Positions 18,514 to 26,792 of a stretch of 64,000 bases of DNA are shown piece by piece. Under the pieces are notes generated by a model, which saw only the letters and a list, made by a program, of their open reading frames with translations, did no database searches and had not been told where the DNA came from. The translations under genes were made by a program, and so were the position numbers. The first letter of the stretch is position 1. Every line of letters begins with the position of its first letter. Origin of the DNA: an uncultured Lachnospiraceae bacterium (GTDB lineage: Bacteria; Bacillota; Clostridia; Lachnospirales; Lachnospiraceae); NCBI GenBank assembly GCA_947629525.1, contig CANREB010000003.1, positions 62,001 to 126,000 of the forward strand, read 5' to 3'.

Positions 18514-19596
18514 TTATGCCTGTTTATACATTTCTGCATAGTATTTCTGATAATCGCCGCTTGTCACGTTTTTGAGCCAGTCCTCATGCGAGAAATACCA
18601 TTTGATGGTTTCCCTTATCCCATCCTTGAACATAGTCTCAGGTTCCCAGCCTATCTCCGCCTTGATCTTATCCGGCGCTATTGCATACCTTCTGTCATGC
18701 CCTTTCCTGTCTTCCACATAAGTGATCAGGTCTTTTGACACAAGTGCCTTCCTCGGGTCGTCATCCGCAAGCTGCTCCTGTAAAGTATCTATTATTATCT
18801 CAATGATCTCTATATTCTGTTTCTCGTTGTGCCCGCCGATATTATATGTCTCAAACAATCTACCCTTCTCCTGAACCATATCTATCGCCTTGGCATGATC
18901 CTCGACATAAAGCCAGTCGCGCACATTCTTACCGTCACCGTAAACTGGCAGCTTCTTGCCCTGAAGCGCATTGTTTATAATGAGCGGTATGAGTTTCTCC
19001 GGGAACTGATAGGGTCCGTAATTATTGGAACAGTTCGTAATATTCGCCGGAAACTTATACGTATCCATATATGCCTTAACAAGCATGTCCGACGACGCTT
19101 TACTTGCCGAGTACGGGCTGTGCGGGGCATACGGGGTAGTCTCGTAAAAATATTCTCCTTCTTTTTCAAGTGAACCATACACCTCATCAGTCGATACATG
19201 AAGGAATTTCTTTCCCTCTTTAAAGCTTCCGTCCTCAAGTTCCCACGCTGCCTTGGCGCAGTTGAGCATGACCGCCGTGCCGAGCACATTTGTCTGCACA
19301 AAGACCTCAGGGTTTCTGATGCTCCTGTCAACATGACTCTCAGCCGCGAAATGAACCACCCTGTCTATATCATTTTCCTCAAAGATCTTTGAGATCGCCG
19401 CCTTATCGGTGATATCCGCCCTGATAAATGTATAATTATCTCTCTTCTCAATATCTTTCAGATTTTCAAGATTACCTGCATATGTCAAAGCATCCACATT
19501 TATGATCCTGATCTCATCCCCATATTTTCCGAACATATAGTGAATGTAATTAGAACCGATAAATCCCGCGCCTCCTGTGACCAAATATGTCCTCAT
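18514..19596 (-). CDS. rmlB: dTDP-glucose 4,6-dehydratase
   Basis: Encodes 360 residues of the extended SDR family. It has the NAD motif [11 protein letters not shown] at the N-terminus, STDEVYGSL with the catalytic Asp-Glu pair, YSASKASSD (the YxxxK motif) and [17 protein letters not shown]. It converts dTDP-glucose to the 4-keto-6-deoxy sugar used by RmlC. The start is ATG 19596, giving the family N-terminus [15 protein letters not shown] site lies 11 bases upstream, slightly long. In-frame codons further up would extend into the promoter. First gene of the operon that ends at 5044. Confidence 0.96.
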   Translation of the reverse strand: MRTYLVTGGAGFIGSNYIHYMFGKYGDEIRIINVDALTYAGNLENLKDIEKRDNYTFIRADITDKAAISKIFEENDIDRVVHFAAESHVDRSIRNPEVFVQTNVLGTAVMLNCAKAAWELEDGSFKEGKKFLHVSTDEVYGSLEKEGEYFYETTPYAPHSPYSASKASSDMLVKAYMDTYKFPANITNCSNNYGPYQFPEKLIPLIINNALQGKKLPVYGDGKNVRDWLYVEDHAKAIDMVQEKGRLFETYNIGGHNEKQNIEIIEIIIDTLQEQLADDDPRKALVSKDLITYVEDRKGHDRRYAIAPDKIKAEIGWEPETMFKDGIRETIKWYFSHEDWLKNVTSGDYQKYYAEMYKQA

Positions 19597-19632
19597 TGAA
19601 AAAAATTCCTCCATAATAGTATTTATATTACA

Positions 19633-19661
19633 AGTATAGCGTCTGTTTCCAATTTTTTCAA
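19633..19661 (-). promoter_or_regulatory. Promoter of the rml-wzm-wzt operon
   Basis: TTGAAA (19656-19661) and TATACT (19633-19638) on the minus strand are spaced by exactly 17 bases. The predicted start is near 19626, 30 bases before the rmlB ATG. It lies just after the stop of the large muramidase gene (19673), so the operon can be transcribed separately from it; no terminator is visible between them. Confidence 0.78.
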
Positions 19662-19672
19662 GTAATTCGTAA

Positions 19673-22600
19673 TTAATATCCAAAATAGCTTAAGTTTAAA
19701 TCAACATTGCCCGTTATGCCGCTTATCTTGCCTTTGCTCGAATACTGCCACATATGGTATTTGCCTTTATATGTCGGCGCAGCGGCGTATTGAGCAAGCC
19801 ATATCTTATAATTGCCTAACGCGCTCATATTGAGATTATCCTCATACCATGATTTTGACGCATATACACCTGCCTGATATCCCGCGCTCGCTACCGTCTG
19901 GCAGAACGCGTTTACAACTGCCGTCCTTGTCGCCCTGTCTATCCTGTCAGCTCTGCCGCCGCTTGACTCAGTATCGATAAATATGGGATATGTAAGCTTG
20001 TACCCTTGTACAAGTCCTACCGCAAGCGAAGCCTCCTTTACAGCCTCGACATCGTTTACAGCCTGCGAGAATACATAGACGCCGATTTTTAATCCTGCAG
20101 CCGCGGCGCCCTGTATGTTCTTTTTAAAATTCTCATCCTCGATGAGTACGCCTGTCGCTGATCCTCTGTAGCCGCAGCGTATGATAGCATAATCTACGCC
20201 CGATGCCTTTACCGCATTCCAGTCTATACTGCCGTTATGTCTTGAAATATCTATGCCAAAAGTCGAGCCGTTGACAGCCGTGGCAATTGCGCCCTCAGAG
20301 TCGAAATTATAAGTAACTCCCTGTATTATCTGTGTTCCCGTGACAGCAACTCCGTTCTTGTCAAAGTAGTACGTTTTGCCGTTTATTGTCTGCCACCCTG
20401 TATATACGCACTGTCCTTGAGTCTTTATGTAAAATTCTGCCGCTGTAAAATAGTCGGCATATACAGCCTCTCTGTAGCTGCCGTCTTCATTCTTTACGTA
20501 TATCTGATTACCGCTTTTGTCTTTGAGCATTGTCACTGTATCGTTTACGGCGTCAGAATTGACAACGACAATGCATTCCGCCGTCACTTGCTTGCCGTCG
20601 GCATTCTTCTCGTTAGTCGTCGCGGTGATCGTAACTTTTCCCGCCGCCACACCGGTGACATTGCCTTTTTCATCAACTGTCGCGATATTCTTATCCGATG
20701 TCGTCCAGGTAACTCCGGCATCTTCTTTATAATTTGACACTGTGGCGACAAGCGTTGTTGCAGCGCCTACCGCGATATATACGTTGTCTTTACGGTCAAG
20801 GGTAAGCGTCAGTTCGGAAGCGGCGGCTATCGTTACGGATACATCGGCTGATATCGTAATGCTGCTGCCTGACGTATTCTGGACAGTGACTTGTCCCGTT
20901 ATGGTCGTACTTCCTGCCTTTACACCGGTTACAACGCCGTTTGAGTCAACCGTCGCGATCGTCTTGTCCGCACTTGACCATGTAACGGTTGGAAATCCCT
21001 CCGTGACAGTCTGCGTACTGCCGTCGTCCTTTGTATATACAAGCTTTGCCGGACTTACCGTAAGTGTCGCTCCCACAGTACAACTGTCGGCACTCTTCTT
21101 CAACTCAAGCGTACCCGATTTGGTGCCGTTCTCGCTTACTGTGACGTCGCAGGATGCGCTGCCTGTTTCCGTTACAGGCGAACCGTATTTCTTTGTCTTT
21201 TCTGTTTTGTCTATTCTATAATATTTTGTAGGGTCTCCTTCCTCTTTACGAATGTCTTCTCCCTCTACCTTGCCCTCTTCTTTAAGCTTATTATATTCCG
21301 TTTCATCAATCTCTGATTCCTTAGTTTCGCCGCCTTCATACGTAATCGGCGTAGTAGTCTTAGTAAGGGTATAGGTAATCTTCGCGTTTCCTTTTGCATT
21401 TGCCGTTACATTTCCGCTTCCGTCTACCGACGCAACACTATTCTCAGATGATTCCCATTTATAAGAATATTCTACCTTTTCTTTCTCATTTTCCGAATTT
21501 TCAGGACTTGAACCCTCAAGCTTTGCCGTACCTCCGACAAAAAGCGAAATATCTGACGGTGTAACGCTCACGTTAAGCCCGTCAAACATAATACTGCTTT
21601 TCAGCATTGATATCTTTGAGGGATCTGCTATCGTATTTTTATCTACGATTATATATCCTTCCGTACCGTCTATCGGCGTGCTTGTCGGCTCTACCCACTC
21701 AACGGTATCGGTAAGTTTTACTTCCTCCTTTACGGCATCCTGATGCTGCGTATCTTCGGCTGACACATTGATCTGTGATTCTTTCTTTACCTCATCCTGC
21801 ACGTTGATGACTACATACTCAACTTTATCCTTCACAGTGACTTTCTGAGGCTTAGTCGGAAATTCGTATTTATCGGTTGAAGACACTACTGCATCGTATT
21901 CTCCTGGCGCCATATTGTCAGAGTATATAATACCGTCCTTGTCGTCGTCCTTAAGCACTATCTGTTTGCCCTTTGAATTTGTGAGAGTTACCTCAAACGC
22001 CACCCCCGTGATAAGCCCGCCTGTCTTGGAATCAGTAAACCTCACTTTTAAGTCCTTTTCAACGGAAACAAAGCTGACATTTACGCCGTTCGCGCTTTCA
22101 GCCTGCGTCTCTTCCTGAACTGTTGGAAGCTCCTCCGTGGGTACTTCCGTCAAAAACTGTCCTGAAACGGCGGCACCTGCCATAGCGATAAGCCCCTCAT
22201 CGCCCACGATCCCCATATCGATAAGTTCGTCTCCGATAGGAACTATCGCCTCTATCTGTTTATCAATATTTTTCTCTTGAAGGAACATAGTCAGGGTAAC
22301 AATAACAGCCACTACAACGACAACGCCTGTCGCCGCAACTATGGCGTCAAATGCCGTCATATTGCTTATCCAGCCCTTTATCCTATCCGTTATCGCCGCA
22401 AACGATATACCTTCTTTGCCGCTGACATCGGGTCCGAAGACGACTTCATCATCGTCGTCATCCTCATAAAAATCGGTTCCCTCATATGATGTATCTACAT
22501 AATCCTCATCATCGATCTCGTCTTCCCCGATCTCTTCTTCCGTATCATAATTTTCTTCATAATAATAGTCTTCGCCGTATTCCTCAGACTCATAATACTC

Positions 22601-22849
22601 TCCGTCATCCGGATATTCTCCGCCCTCTTCGTAGTAGCTTTCGTTATCTTCCGCATAGTCGTCGGAATATTCATATACATCGCTGTCGTCGCCATAGTAT
22701 TCATCATCGGTCTGATAATCCACTATATATTCATCATCATCGTCCGTCTCAGGATCATATGACTCATAATCTCTTATGTCTTTATTGTTTTTCCTTGTGC
22801 TGCGCCGCTTATTTGTACCATATAATCCAAAGTTTTTCTTTTTTTTCAT
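19673..22849 (-). CDS. Large type II membrane GH25 muramidase with acidic cytoplasmic tail and Ig-like domains
   Basis: Encodes 1058 residues. The order is: a basic N-terminus; a very acidic, Tyr-rich low-complexity tract (about 27-141); one membrane helix (about 167-190); a SpaA-like domain (about 250-350; FTDSKTGGLITG, MAPGEYDAVV); three Big_2-type Ig-like domains (about 420-760; repeated WSSADKTIATVDSNGVVTGV pattern); two choline-binding-type wall repeats (GWQTINGKTYYFDKNG and a second); and a C-terminal GH25 domain (from about 855; [28 protein letters not shown]). It should cleave peptidoglycan while held at the membrane. Start ATG 22849 has GGGG six bases before it; ATG 22861 is possible. 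It has its own consensus promoter. It is more than twice the size of the second GH25 and probably spans the wall. Confidence 0.88.
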   Translation of the reverse strand: MKKKKNFGLYGTNKRRSTRKNNKDIRDYESYDPETDDDDEYIVDYQTDDEYYGDDSDVYEYSDDYAEDNESYYEEGGEYPDDGEYYESEEYGEDYYYEENYDTEEEIGEDEIDDEDYVDTSYEGTDFYEDDDDDEVVFGPDVSGKEGISFAAITDRIKGWISNMTAFDAIVAATGVVVVVAVIVTLTMFLQEKNIDKQIEAIVPIGDELIDMGIVGDEGLIAMAGAAVSGQFLTEVPTEELPTVQEETQAESANGVNVSFVSVEKDLKVRFTDSKTGGLITGVAFEVTLTNSKGKQIVLKDDDKDGIIYSDNMAPGEYDAVVSSTDKYEFPTKPQKVTVKDKVEYVVINVQDEVKKESQINVSAEDTQHQDAVKEEVKLTDTVEWVEPTSTPIDGTEGYIIVDKNTIADPSKISMLKSSIMFDGLNVSVTPSDISLFVGGTAKLEGSSPENSENEKEKVEYSYKWESSENSVASVDGSGNVTANAKGNAKITYTLTKTTTPITYEGGETKESEIDETEYNKLKEEGKVEGEDIRKEEGDPTKYYRIDKTEKTKKYGSPVTETGSASCDVTVSENGTKSGTLELKKSADSCTVGATLTVSPAKLVYTKDDGSTQTVTEGFPTVTWSSADKTIATVDSNGVVTGVKAGSTTITGQVTVQNTSGSSITISADVSVTIAAASELTLTLDRKDNVYIAVGAATTLVATVSNYKEDAGVTWTTSDKNIATVDEKGNVTGVAAGKVTITATTNEKNADGKQVTAECIVVVNSDAVNDTVTMLKDKSGNQIYVKNEDGSYREAVYADYFTAAEFYIKTQGQCVYTGWQTINGKTYYFDKNGVAVTGTQIIQGVTYNFDSEGAIATAVNGSTFGIDISRHNGSIDWNAVKASGVDYAIIRCGYRGSATGVLIEDENFKKNIQGAAAAGLKIGVYVFSQAVNDVEAVKEASLAVGLVQGYKLTYPIFIDTESSGGRADRIDRATRTAVVNAFCQTVASAGYQAGVYASKSWYEDNLNMSALGNYKIWLAQYAAAPTYKGKYHMWQYSSKGKISGITGNVDLNLSYFGY

Positions 22850-22896
22850 ATCTTTCCCCATTTCCGTACTGCCTTCGTAAACACAGTTCTTTTATT

Positions 22897-22925
22897 ATTA
22901 TAACAAGATTTAGTTATTATCTCAA
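22897..22925 (-). promoter_or_regulatory. Consensus sigma-A promoter for the large muramidase
   Basis: TTGAGA (22920-22925) and a perfect TATAAT (22897-22902) are spaced 17 bases on the minus strand. The predicted start near 22890 leaves about 40 bases before ATG 22849. This is the best promoter match in the left half of the window. Confidence 0.82.
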
Positions 22926-22937
22926 CATGTATATCCA

Positions 22938-22950
22938 ATATACAGTATAT
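22938..22950. promoter_or_regulatory. Possible operator palindrome upstream of the muramidase promoter
   Basis: ATATAC-A-GTATAT is a perfect inverted repeat with a one-base centre, lying 12 bases upstream of the -35 box. Position and symmetry fit a regulator site, but AT-rich palindromes occur by chance. No regulator gene is in the window. Confidence 0.25.
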
Positions 22951-22971
22951 GGAAACCCGGCTTACTTCTCA

Positions 22972-23310
22972 CTAAAGGTAAAATACCGCAATTCCAAGCA
23001 TAATGCAGGCGATCCCTATCATTTTTTCCCGGCTTATGCGCTCTTTAAAGAAAAAATAACTTAAGACAAGCACTATGATATTACCCAATGACTCTATCAC
23101 AGGACCATTCTTATAGTCAATTCCGCTGTAAGCATAAACTGTCAGAAGCATCGCGGCAAAAAACAGCGCATACCCTCCGATCACAAACGGATTAAGGTAT
23201 TCCCTTATAACAGAATCATATCTGCAAAAAGTACTTTTCTTCAAAAGTGTCTGTGACAATGAAGATATAGTCACCGAAATCAGCATACATAATATATAGC
23301 GGTTGATCAT
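22972..23310 (-). CDS. Small four-helix EamA/SMR-like membrane protein (second of a pair)
   Basis: Encodes 112 residues with four membrane helices (about 4-24, 45-62, 70-88, 92-111). It has the SMR/EamA-like ending FFFKERISREKMIGIACIML. ArnE/ArnF-type pairs of this size form heterodimers that flip undecaprenyl-phosphate-linked sugars. The gene starts 4 bases after its partner's stop, with AGGAG nine bases before ATG 23310, so the two are translationally linked. The gene order (membrane GT-like proteins, then this pair) suggests it presents lipid-linked sugar outside. A multidrug efflux role is the alternative. Confidence 0.65.
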   Translation of the reverse strand: MINRYILCMLISVTISSLSQTLLKKSTFCRYDSVIREYLNPFVIGGYALFFAAMLLTVYAYSGIDYKNGPVIESLGNIIVLVLSYFFFKERISREKMIGIACIMLGIAVFYL

Positions 23311-23314
23311 TTTC

Positions 23315-23674
23315 TCATTCTCCTGACTGCGGTGACGTGTCGGTATTTATTATAAGTGTACCGATCATGACTAACACCACGCCGATCACATTTTTTATTG
23401 TAATATTGTCATGAAAAAAGACAACAGCCCACACCATCGACCATAAGATCGCCATAGACCTGTTCGCATACGCTACGGACAGTTCAAAGCGCTTTATCAT
23501 CTGCTGCCAGAGCAGGGCATAAATTCCCAGAAACAACAGATCCATTCCGACAAAAAACATAAACCTGACCGGTTCTGCACTGTTTGCGGAAGCTTTTTTT
23601 GACATTATGCCTGAGAGTGTGTATATGATTATTATCCCCTGCAGCATTAAAATATTTTTTATGCGCCCAACCAT
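23315..23674 (-). CDS. Small four-helix EamA/SMR-like membrane protein (first of a pair)
   Basis: Encodes 119 residues. Helices lie at about 6-24, 36-56, 66-85 and 91-108. VAYANRSMAILWSMVWAVVFF and IGVVLVMIGTLIIN match the third and fourth helices of SMR/EamA halves. It is clearly related in plan to its neighbour but diverged, as expected for a heterodimer. Start: ATG 23674 has GAGG six bases before it; ATG 23686, which overlaps the upstream stop as ATGA, is the alternative. Probably a flippase subunit; substrate unknown. Confidence 0.65.
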   Translation of the reverse strand: MVGRIKNILMLQGIIIIYTLSGIMSKKASANSAEPVRFMFFVGMDLLFLGIYALLWQQMIKRFELSVAYANRSMAILWSMVWAVVFFHDNITIKNVIGVVLVMIGTLIINTDTSPQSGE

Positions 23675-23682
23675 TGCCTTCC

Positions 23683-24534
23683 TCATTTCCGCGCCGCCTC
23701 AGACGCGGCCTTTTCTTTCTCTATTACATCCGCGTCAAGCAGATCTTGTTCCTTATAATATTCAAAGTAGTCGTAATCCATATATATATAATAGCCTTGG
23801 ACAAAGTCAAGAAGAAAATAATTTTCTTCCTCCATACTGCCTTTGAGCTGTTTTGCGCAGGAAAGCACTACATAAGTACAGTGTTCCTTCTTGGCGCATG
23901 CCGCGATCTTTTTCGCGTCATATTCCTCAGGGTCACCTTCCATCGCATTATACAGATCATTATAATAAAAATAACTCCATGTCGGCTCAACAAGATTTCT
24001 GCCGTAAGGTGTATAAACATCCGCGGTGTACTGTCTGAAAAACGTCAGAAGTTCCGCGGGAAGCACGGCAACAGGTTTACATTTGTCAAGCTTAAGCGCC
24101 TGCGCGATATCGATTATCTGCGGGGGCAGATGATACTCGTTCGATGCCCTGAAATGGATCGTATTCGTATAAACCGATTTTCCATTCACGGCGAGCAGGG
24201 CAAGCATAACGCAGAATACAACAGCCTTTCCAGCCATAGTTTTAAAACGCATGATCACTTTTATGGCGCTGTAACAGACGATCATCCCCATAGGCAGCGC
24301 CCAAAAGACCCTGTAATATATCTGTTGGTCTATCTTCATCCCTATTCCCGCATATACAGGGCATATAAATATCACCACAGCCGCTGTCGTCAGATAAACA
24401 AGCGCCATCCTTATACTTTTATTTTTCTCCGTAACCCACAGAAATATCAATGCGGCAAGAAAAATTATAATATTAAAACTCTTGCCGTTATATAAGATCA
24501 TATCTTCAAAAACCGCGCTGATCGTTTCGACCAT
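23683..24534 (-). CDS. C-terminal half of a split GT-C/DUF6077-like membrane protein
   Basis: Encodes 283 residues. There are four or so membrane helices in the first 150 residues, then a soluble C-terminal region of about 130 residues (LPPQIIDIAQAL, VLPAELLTFFRQYTAD, YVVLSCAKQLKG) rich in Tyr and ending in a charged tail. It appears to continue the polytopic protein of 24549-25598 in another frame. It has its own strong signal: GGAGG five bases before ATG 24534, only 14 bases after the upstream stop. So it could be a true separate subunit or the result of an old frameshift later repaired by an internal start. No enzyme motif was recognised. Confidence 0.6.
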   Translation of the reverse strand: MVETISAVFEDMILYNGKSFNIIIFLAALIFLWVTEKNKSIRMALVYLTTAAVVIFICPVYAGIGMKIDQQIYYRVFWALPMGMIVCYSAIKVIMRFKTMAGKAVVFCVMLALLAVNGKSVYTNTIHFRASNEYHLPPQIIDIAQALKLDKCKPVAVLPAELLTFFRQYTADVYTPYGRNLVEPTWSYFYYNDLYNAMEGDPEEYDAKKIAACAKKEHCTYVVLSCAKQLKGSMEEENYFLLDFVQGYYIYMDYDYFEYYKEQDLLDADVIEKEKAASEAARK

Positions 24535-24548
24535 AATCCCCTCCACTG

Positions 24549-25598
24549 CTACTTCATCATAAGGTATAAGCTTCCAAGCACAAGGCATGGGATAAGACAG
24601 ACAAGCATCGATACGCCCGTCTTAATGTTTTTGTTTTTAACGCATATAAGTACAGCCGCAAGCCCGACAAGCGTAGGAATAAGCATAAATGATATACTGG
24701 TTGCAAGCACAGCCGACAAAATCACGCAGACAAGCATCATCCATGTCCCCCTGCTTACATTCCCCTCATAAATATCCAAAAAACAAAGCAAAAGAGCGGG
24801 CAGCACTATTCCCGCCAGAAGTCCCTTTCCCTGCCATGTCCTTGTCATGGCAAATGTCTCGGCAGTATACATTGATACATTGCCAAACACCATCCAAACT
24901 GAAATTAGTATCATAAACATCGGTCTGTACGCTTTTTTTTCATCATTAAACAGCCTGTCTGCGATCTGACCGTAAACACAATACATAAACATAAGCCATA
25001 CAGGCGCCAGCATCGTATGGGCGACTGCCGCCGGCGCTATCCCGCTAAGCCTTGAAAGCCATGCCTGATAGAGCGGTGTGGGCGAAAGCGCATGCCTGAT
25101 ATCCAACTGAAAGCTGTATCCCGTATACGTATCACGCAGATACATATCGTCAAAGACATTGGCATTTACCGCCATAGCAATATAATAGGCGTCATCGCCG
25201 TCATAATATTCGTACATTACGGCGTATATCATCTGCGCACCTATAATGGCAAACACGGCAAGCCATCCTGCTTTTGTCAATAGAGGCATGGTCATTATCT
25301 GCCGCTTAAAACCGTTCGCATATATTTTGATACTTTCTTTTAAGAACAATAACGAATATAAGAGCAGGACAGCTATCACTCCGGTATACACGATGACAAC
25401 AGCCGTAAAACTTTTTTTAAGCAAAATAAAAGGAATCGCCACAACTTCAAATACGGCAAAGCTCAAGAACCACCCGCAAACATAAGCCATTGCGGGTGTT
25501 CTCTTAGTTTCGCCCATATATTTCGTTGGTATCGATCCCAGTAAAAAGGGTGCGGGCAATACCAAAAACATCAGTATGCCCCACTTTAAAATCTCCAA
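24549..25598 (-). CDS. N-terminal half of a split GT-C/DUF6077-like membrane protein
   Basis: Encodes 349 residues with about nine hydrophobic helices. A first-loop segment, YYDGDDAYYIAMAVN (about 130-145), has the paired acidic residues seen in GT-C glycosyltransferases, and RTWQGKGLLAGIVLPALLL is another conserved-looking loop. I associate this combination with DUF6077 membrane proteins of Clostridia, which are usually longer and single-chain. Here the frame ends at 24549 inside the helical region and the rest follows as a separate gene. Start: TTG 25598 with GGGAG eight bases upstream. Likely role: transfer of lipid-linked sugars at the outer face, unproven. Confidence 0.6.
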   Translation of the reverse strand: MEILKWGILMFLVLPAPFLLGSIPTKYMGETKRTPAMAYVCGWFLSFAVFEVVAIPFILLKKSFTAVVIVYTGVIAVLLLYSLLFLKESIKIYANGFKRQIMTMPLLTKAGWLAVFAIIGAQMIYAVMYEYYDGDDAYYIAMAVNANVFDDMYLRDTYTGYSFQLDIRHALSPTPLYQAWLSRLSGIAPAAVAHTMLAPVWLMFMYCVYGQIADRLFNDEKKAYRPMFMILISVWMVFGNVSMYTAETFAMTRTWQGKGLLAGIVLPALLLCFLDIYEGNVSRGTWMMLVCVILSAVLATSISFMLIPTLVGLAAVLICVKNKNIKTGVSMLVCLIPCLVLGSLYLMMK

Positions 25599-25625
25599 TT
25601 GATTATCTCCCGTTATTCAGCGCTC

Positions 25626-26780
25626 TTAACGCTTTTGATCTTCCTTGCGTCCAAAATAAAGTGACAGTTCAGCCGCTATATGTTCTCCAAGCACGACATT
25701 GCCATTGTTATTGGGGTGAAGTCCGTCCATCAGATAAAACTCTTGCGATTCCTGATCATTGCAGTCCATAACCCCTGTACCGTAAAGATCAATGATATTA
25801 AATCCATACTCTATTGCAAGCTGACGCTCCGCATCCATATAATCTTTTAAGGTCGGCTGTCCGTTGTAATCGGAATAAGAAGTGTATGACGTCCTCGGCA
25901 CTCCGTACATAGTCACAAAAAATATGTCCCTGTCAGAATAATATCGCTCAAGCTGATTCATAAAATTGCGCACCGCGCCGCAGAAACCCGCGGTGCTGAC
26001 ATCGTCATAGAGATTGCCAAAACGTTTATCCGGAACTTCGGTAAGATAATCATTAATACCCGCGAACACTACGATAATATCCGAATCGACATTTGTTATA
26101 TTTCCGAAATTTGCCGAAAGCGAAAGATCTGCCCCGCCATATTCCGCATACATGCTGCCGCCATGGGCATGATTCAACGCCTTCTTAAAATGAAGGTATG
26201 AATCGGTATATGTGACATACGTAATCTTATTTCCATTCTTGTCAAATAAGTCCATTGCGCCTTCCGTTATGCTGTCCCCTATAAAGACTATCTGTTTATC
26301 AGAGAAATCATATGCATTATTTTTTAATATCTGCCTGTCCATCTGATTTATCTTCGATGTCTTGTCCTTTGAGTCGGCTATCGTATACAATAATTGCCTT
26401 GCCTCATCAAAGTTCTCCTGCTGCTCACGTCTTGCGGCTTTCTCACCTTCCGTAAGCTTCTGTATCTCATTCATATCAGACTGTTCGATTTCCGTTTCTT
26501 TGTCTGTCTCTGTTTCTGTCTGTGTATTTTCTTCATCCGCTGCAGTCTCCTCTATGACGATGCTCTCCTCCTGCGTTTCCTTGCTGCTTTCCACCGCATA
26601 TGCCTGTTCATCAGCCCCCGCATTATCTGTGGCATTTTCGCAGCAGATGCAGTCTGTACATCTGCATCCCTCAACACAATAAGGATTTGCCGTTATATCT
26701 TCCGACCGGTTTTTGTCTGCGCATGAAGCAATCGGCAGCACCATTGACACTATCACTGCCGCTAAGATCAATTTTTTCAT
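25626..26780 (-). CDS. SGNH/GDSL hydrolase lipoprotein with Cys-rich N-terminus
   Basis: Encodes 384 residues. A lipoprotein signal ends at Cys20 (IASC lipobox). Directly after it is an unusual cluster of six cysteines (35, 39, 41, 44, 46, 47), then a Glu/Thr-rich linker (about 50-120). The SGNH domain has block I FIGDSITEG (GDS at 168-170), block III AGINDYLT and block V DGLHPNNNG, so the Ser-Asp-His set is complete. Such enzymes remove or transfer acyl groups on glycans; on the outer membrane face it may edit O-acetylation of this polysaccharide. AGGAGG five bases before ATG 26780. The cysteine cluster is not a normal part of the family. Confidence 0.85.
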   Translation of the reverse strand: MKKLILAAVIVSMVLPIASCADKNRSEDITANPYCVEGCRCTDCICCENATDNAGADEQAYAVESSKETQEESIVIEETAADEENTQTETETDKETEIEQSDMNEIQKLTEGEKAARREQQENFDEARQLLYTIADSKDKTSKINQMDRQILKNNAYDFSDKQIVFIGDSITEGAMDLFDKNGNKITYVTYTDSYLHFKKALNHAHGGSMYAEYGGADLSLSANFGNITNVDSDIIVVFAGINDYLTEVPDKRFGNLYDDVSTAGFCGAVRNFMNQLERYYSDRDIFFVTMYGVPRTSYTSYSDYNGQPTLKDYMDAERQLAIEYGFNIIDLYGTGVMDCNDQESQEFYLMDGLHPNNNGNVVLGEHIAAELSLYFGRKEDQKR

Positions 26781-26792
26781 TTTTCCCTCCTG

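Noticed and set aside
20532..21600. Repeated Ig-like blocks of the large muramidase as a DNA repeat or CRISPR-like array
   Set aside because: Similarity is at the protein level (Big_2-type domains); the DNA has no regular identical repeats and spacers.
23674..24495. 273-codon open frame on the plus strand opposite the split membrane protein
   Set aside because: It lies wholly antisense to better supported genes, has a basic low-complexity translation without motifs and no ribosome site; it is a by-product of codon use on the minus strand.
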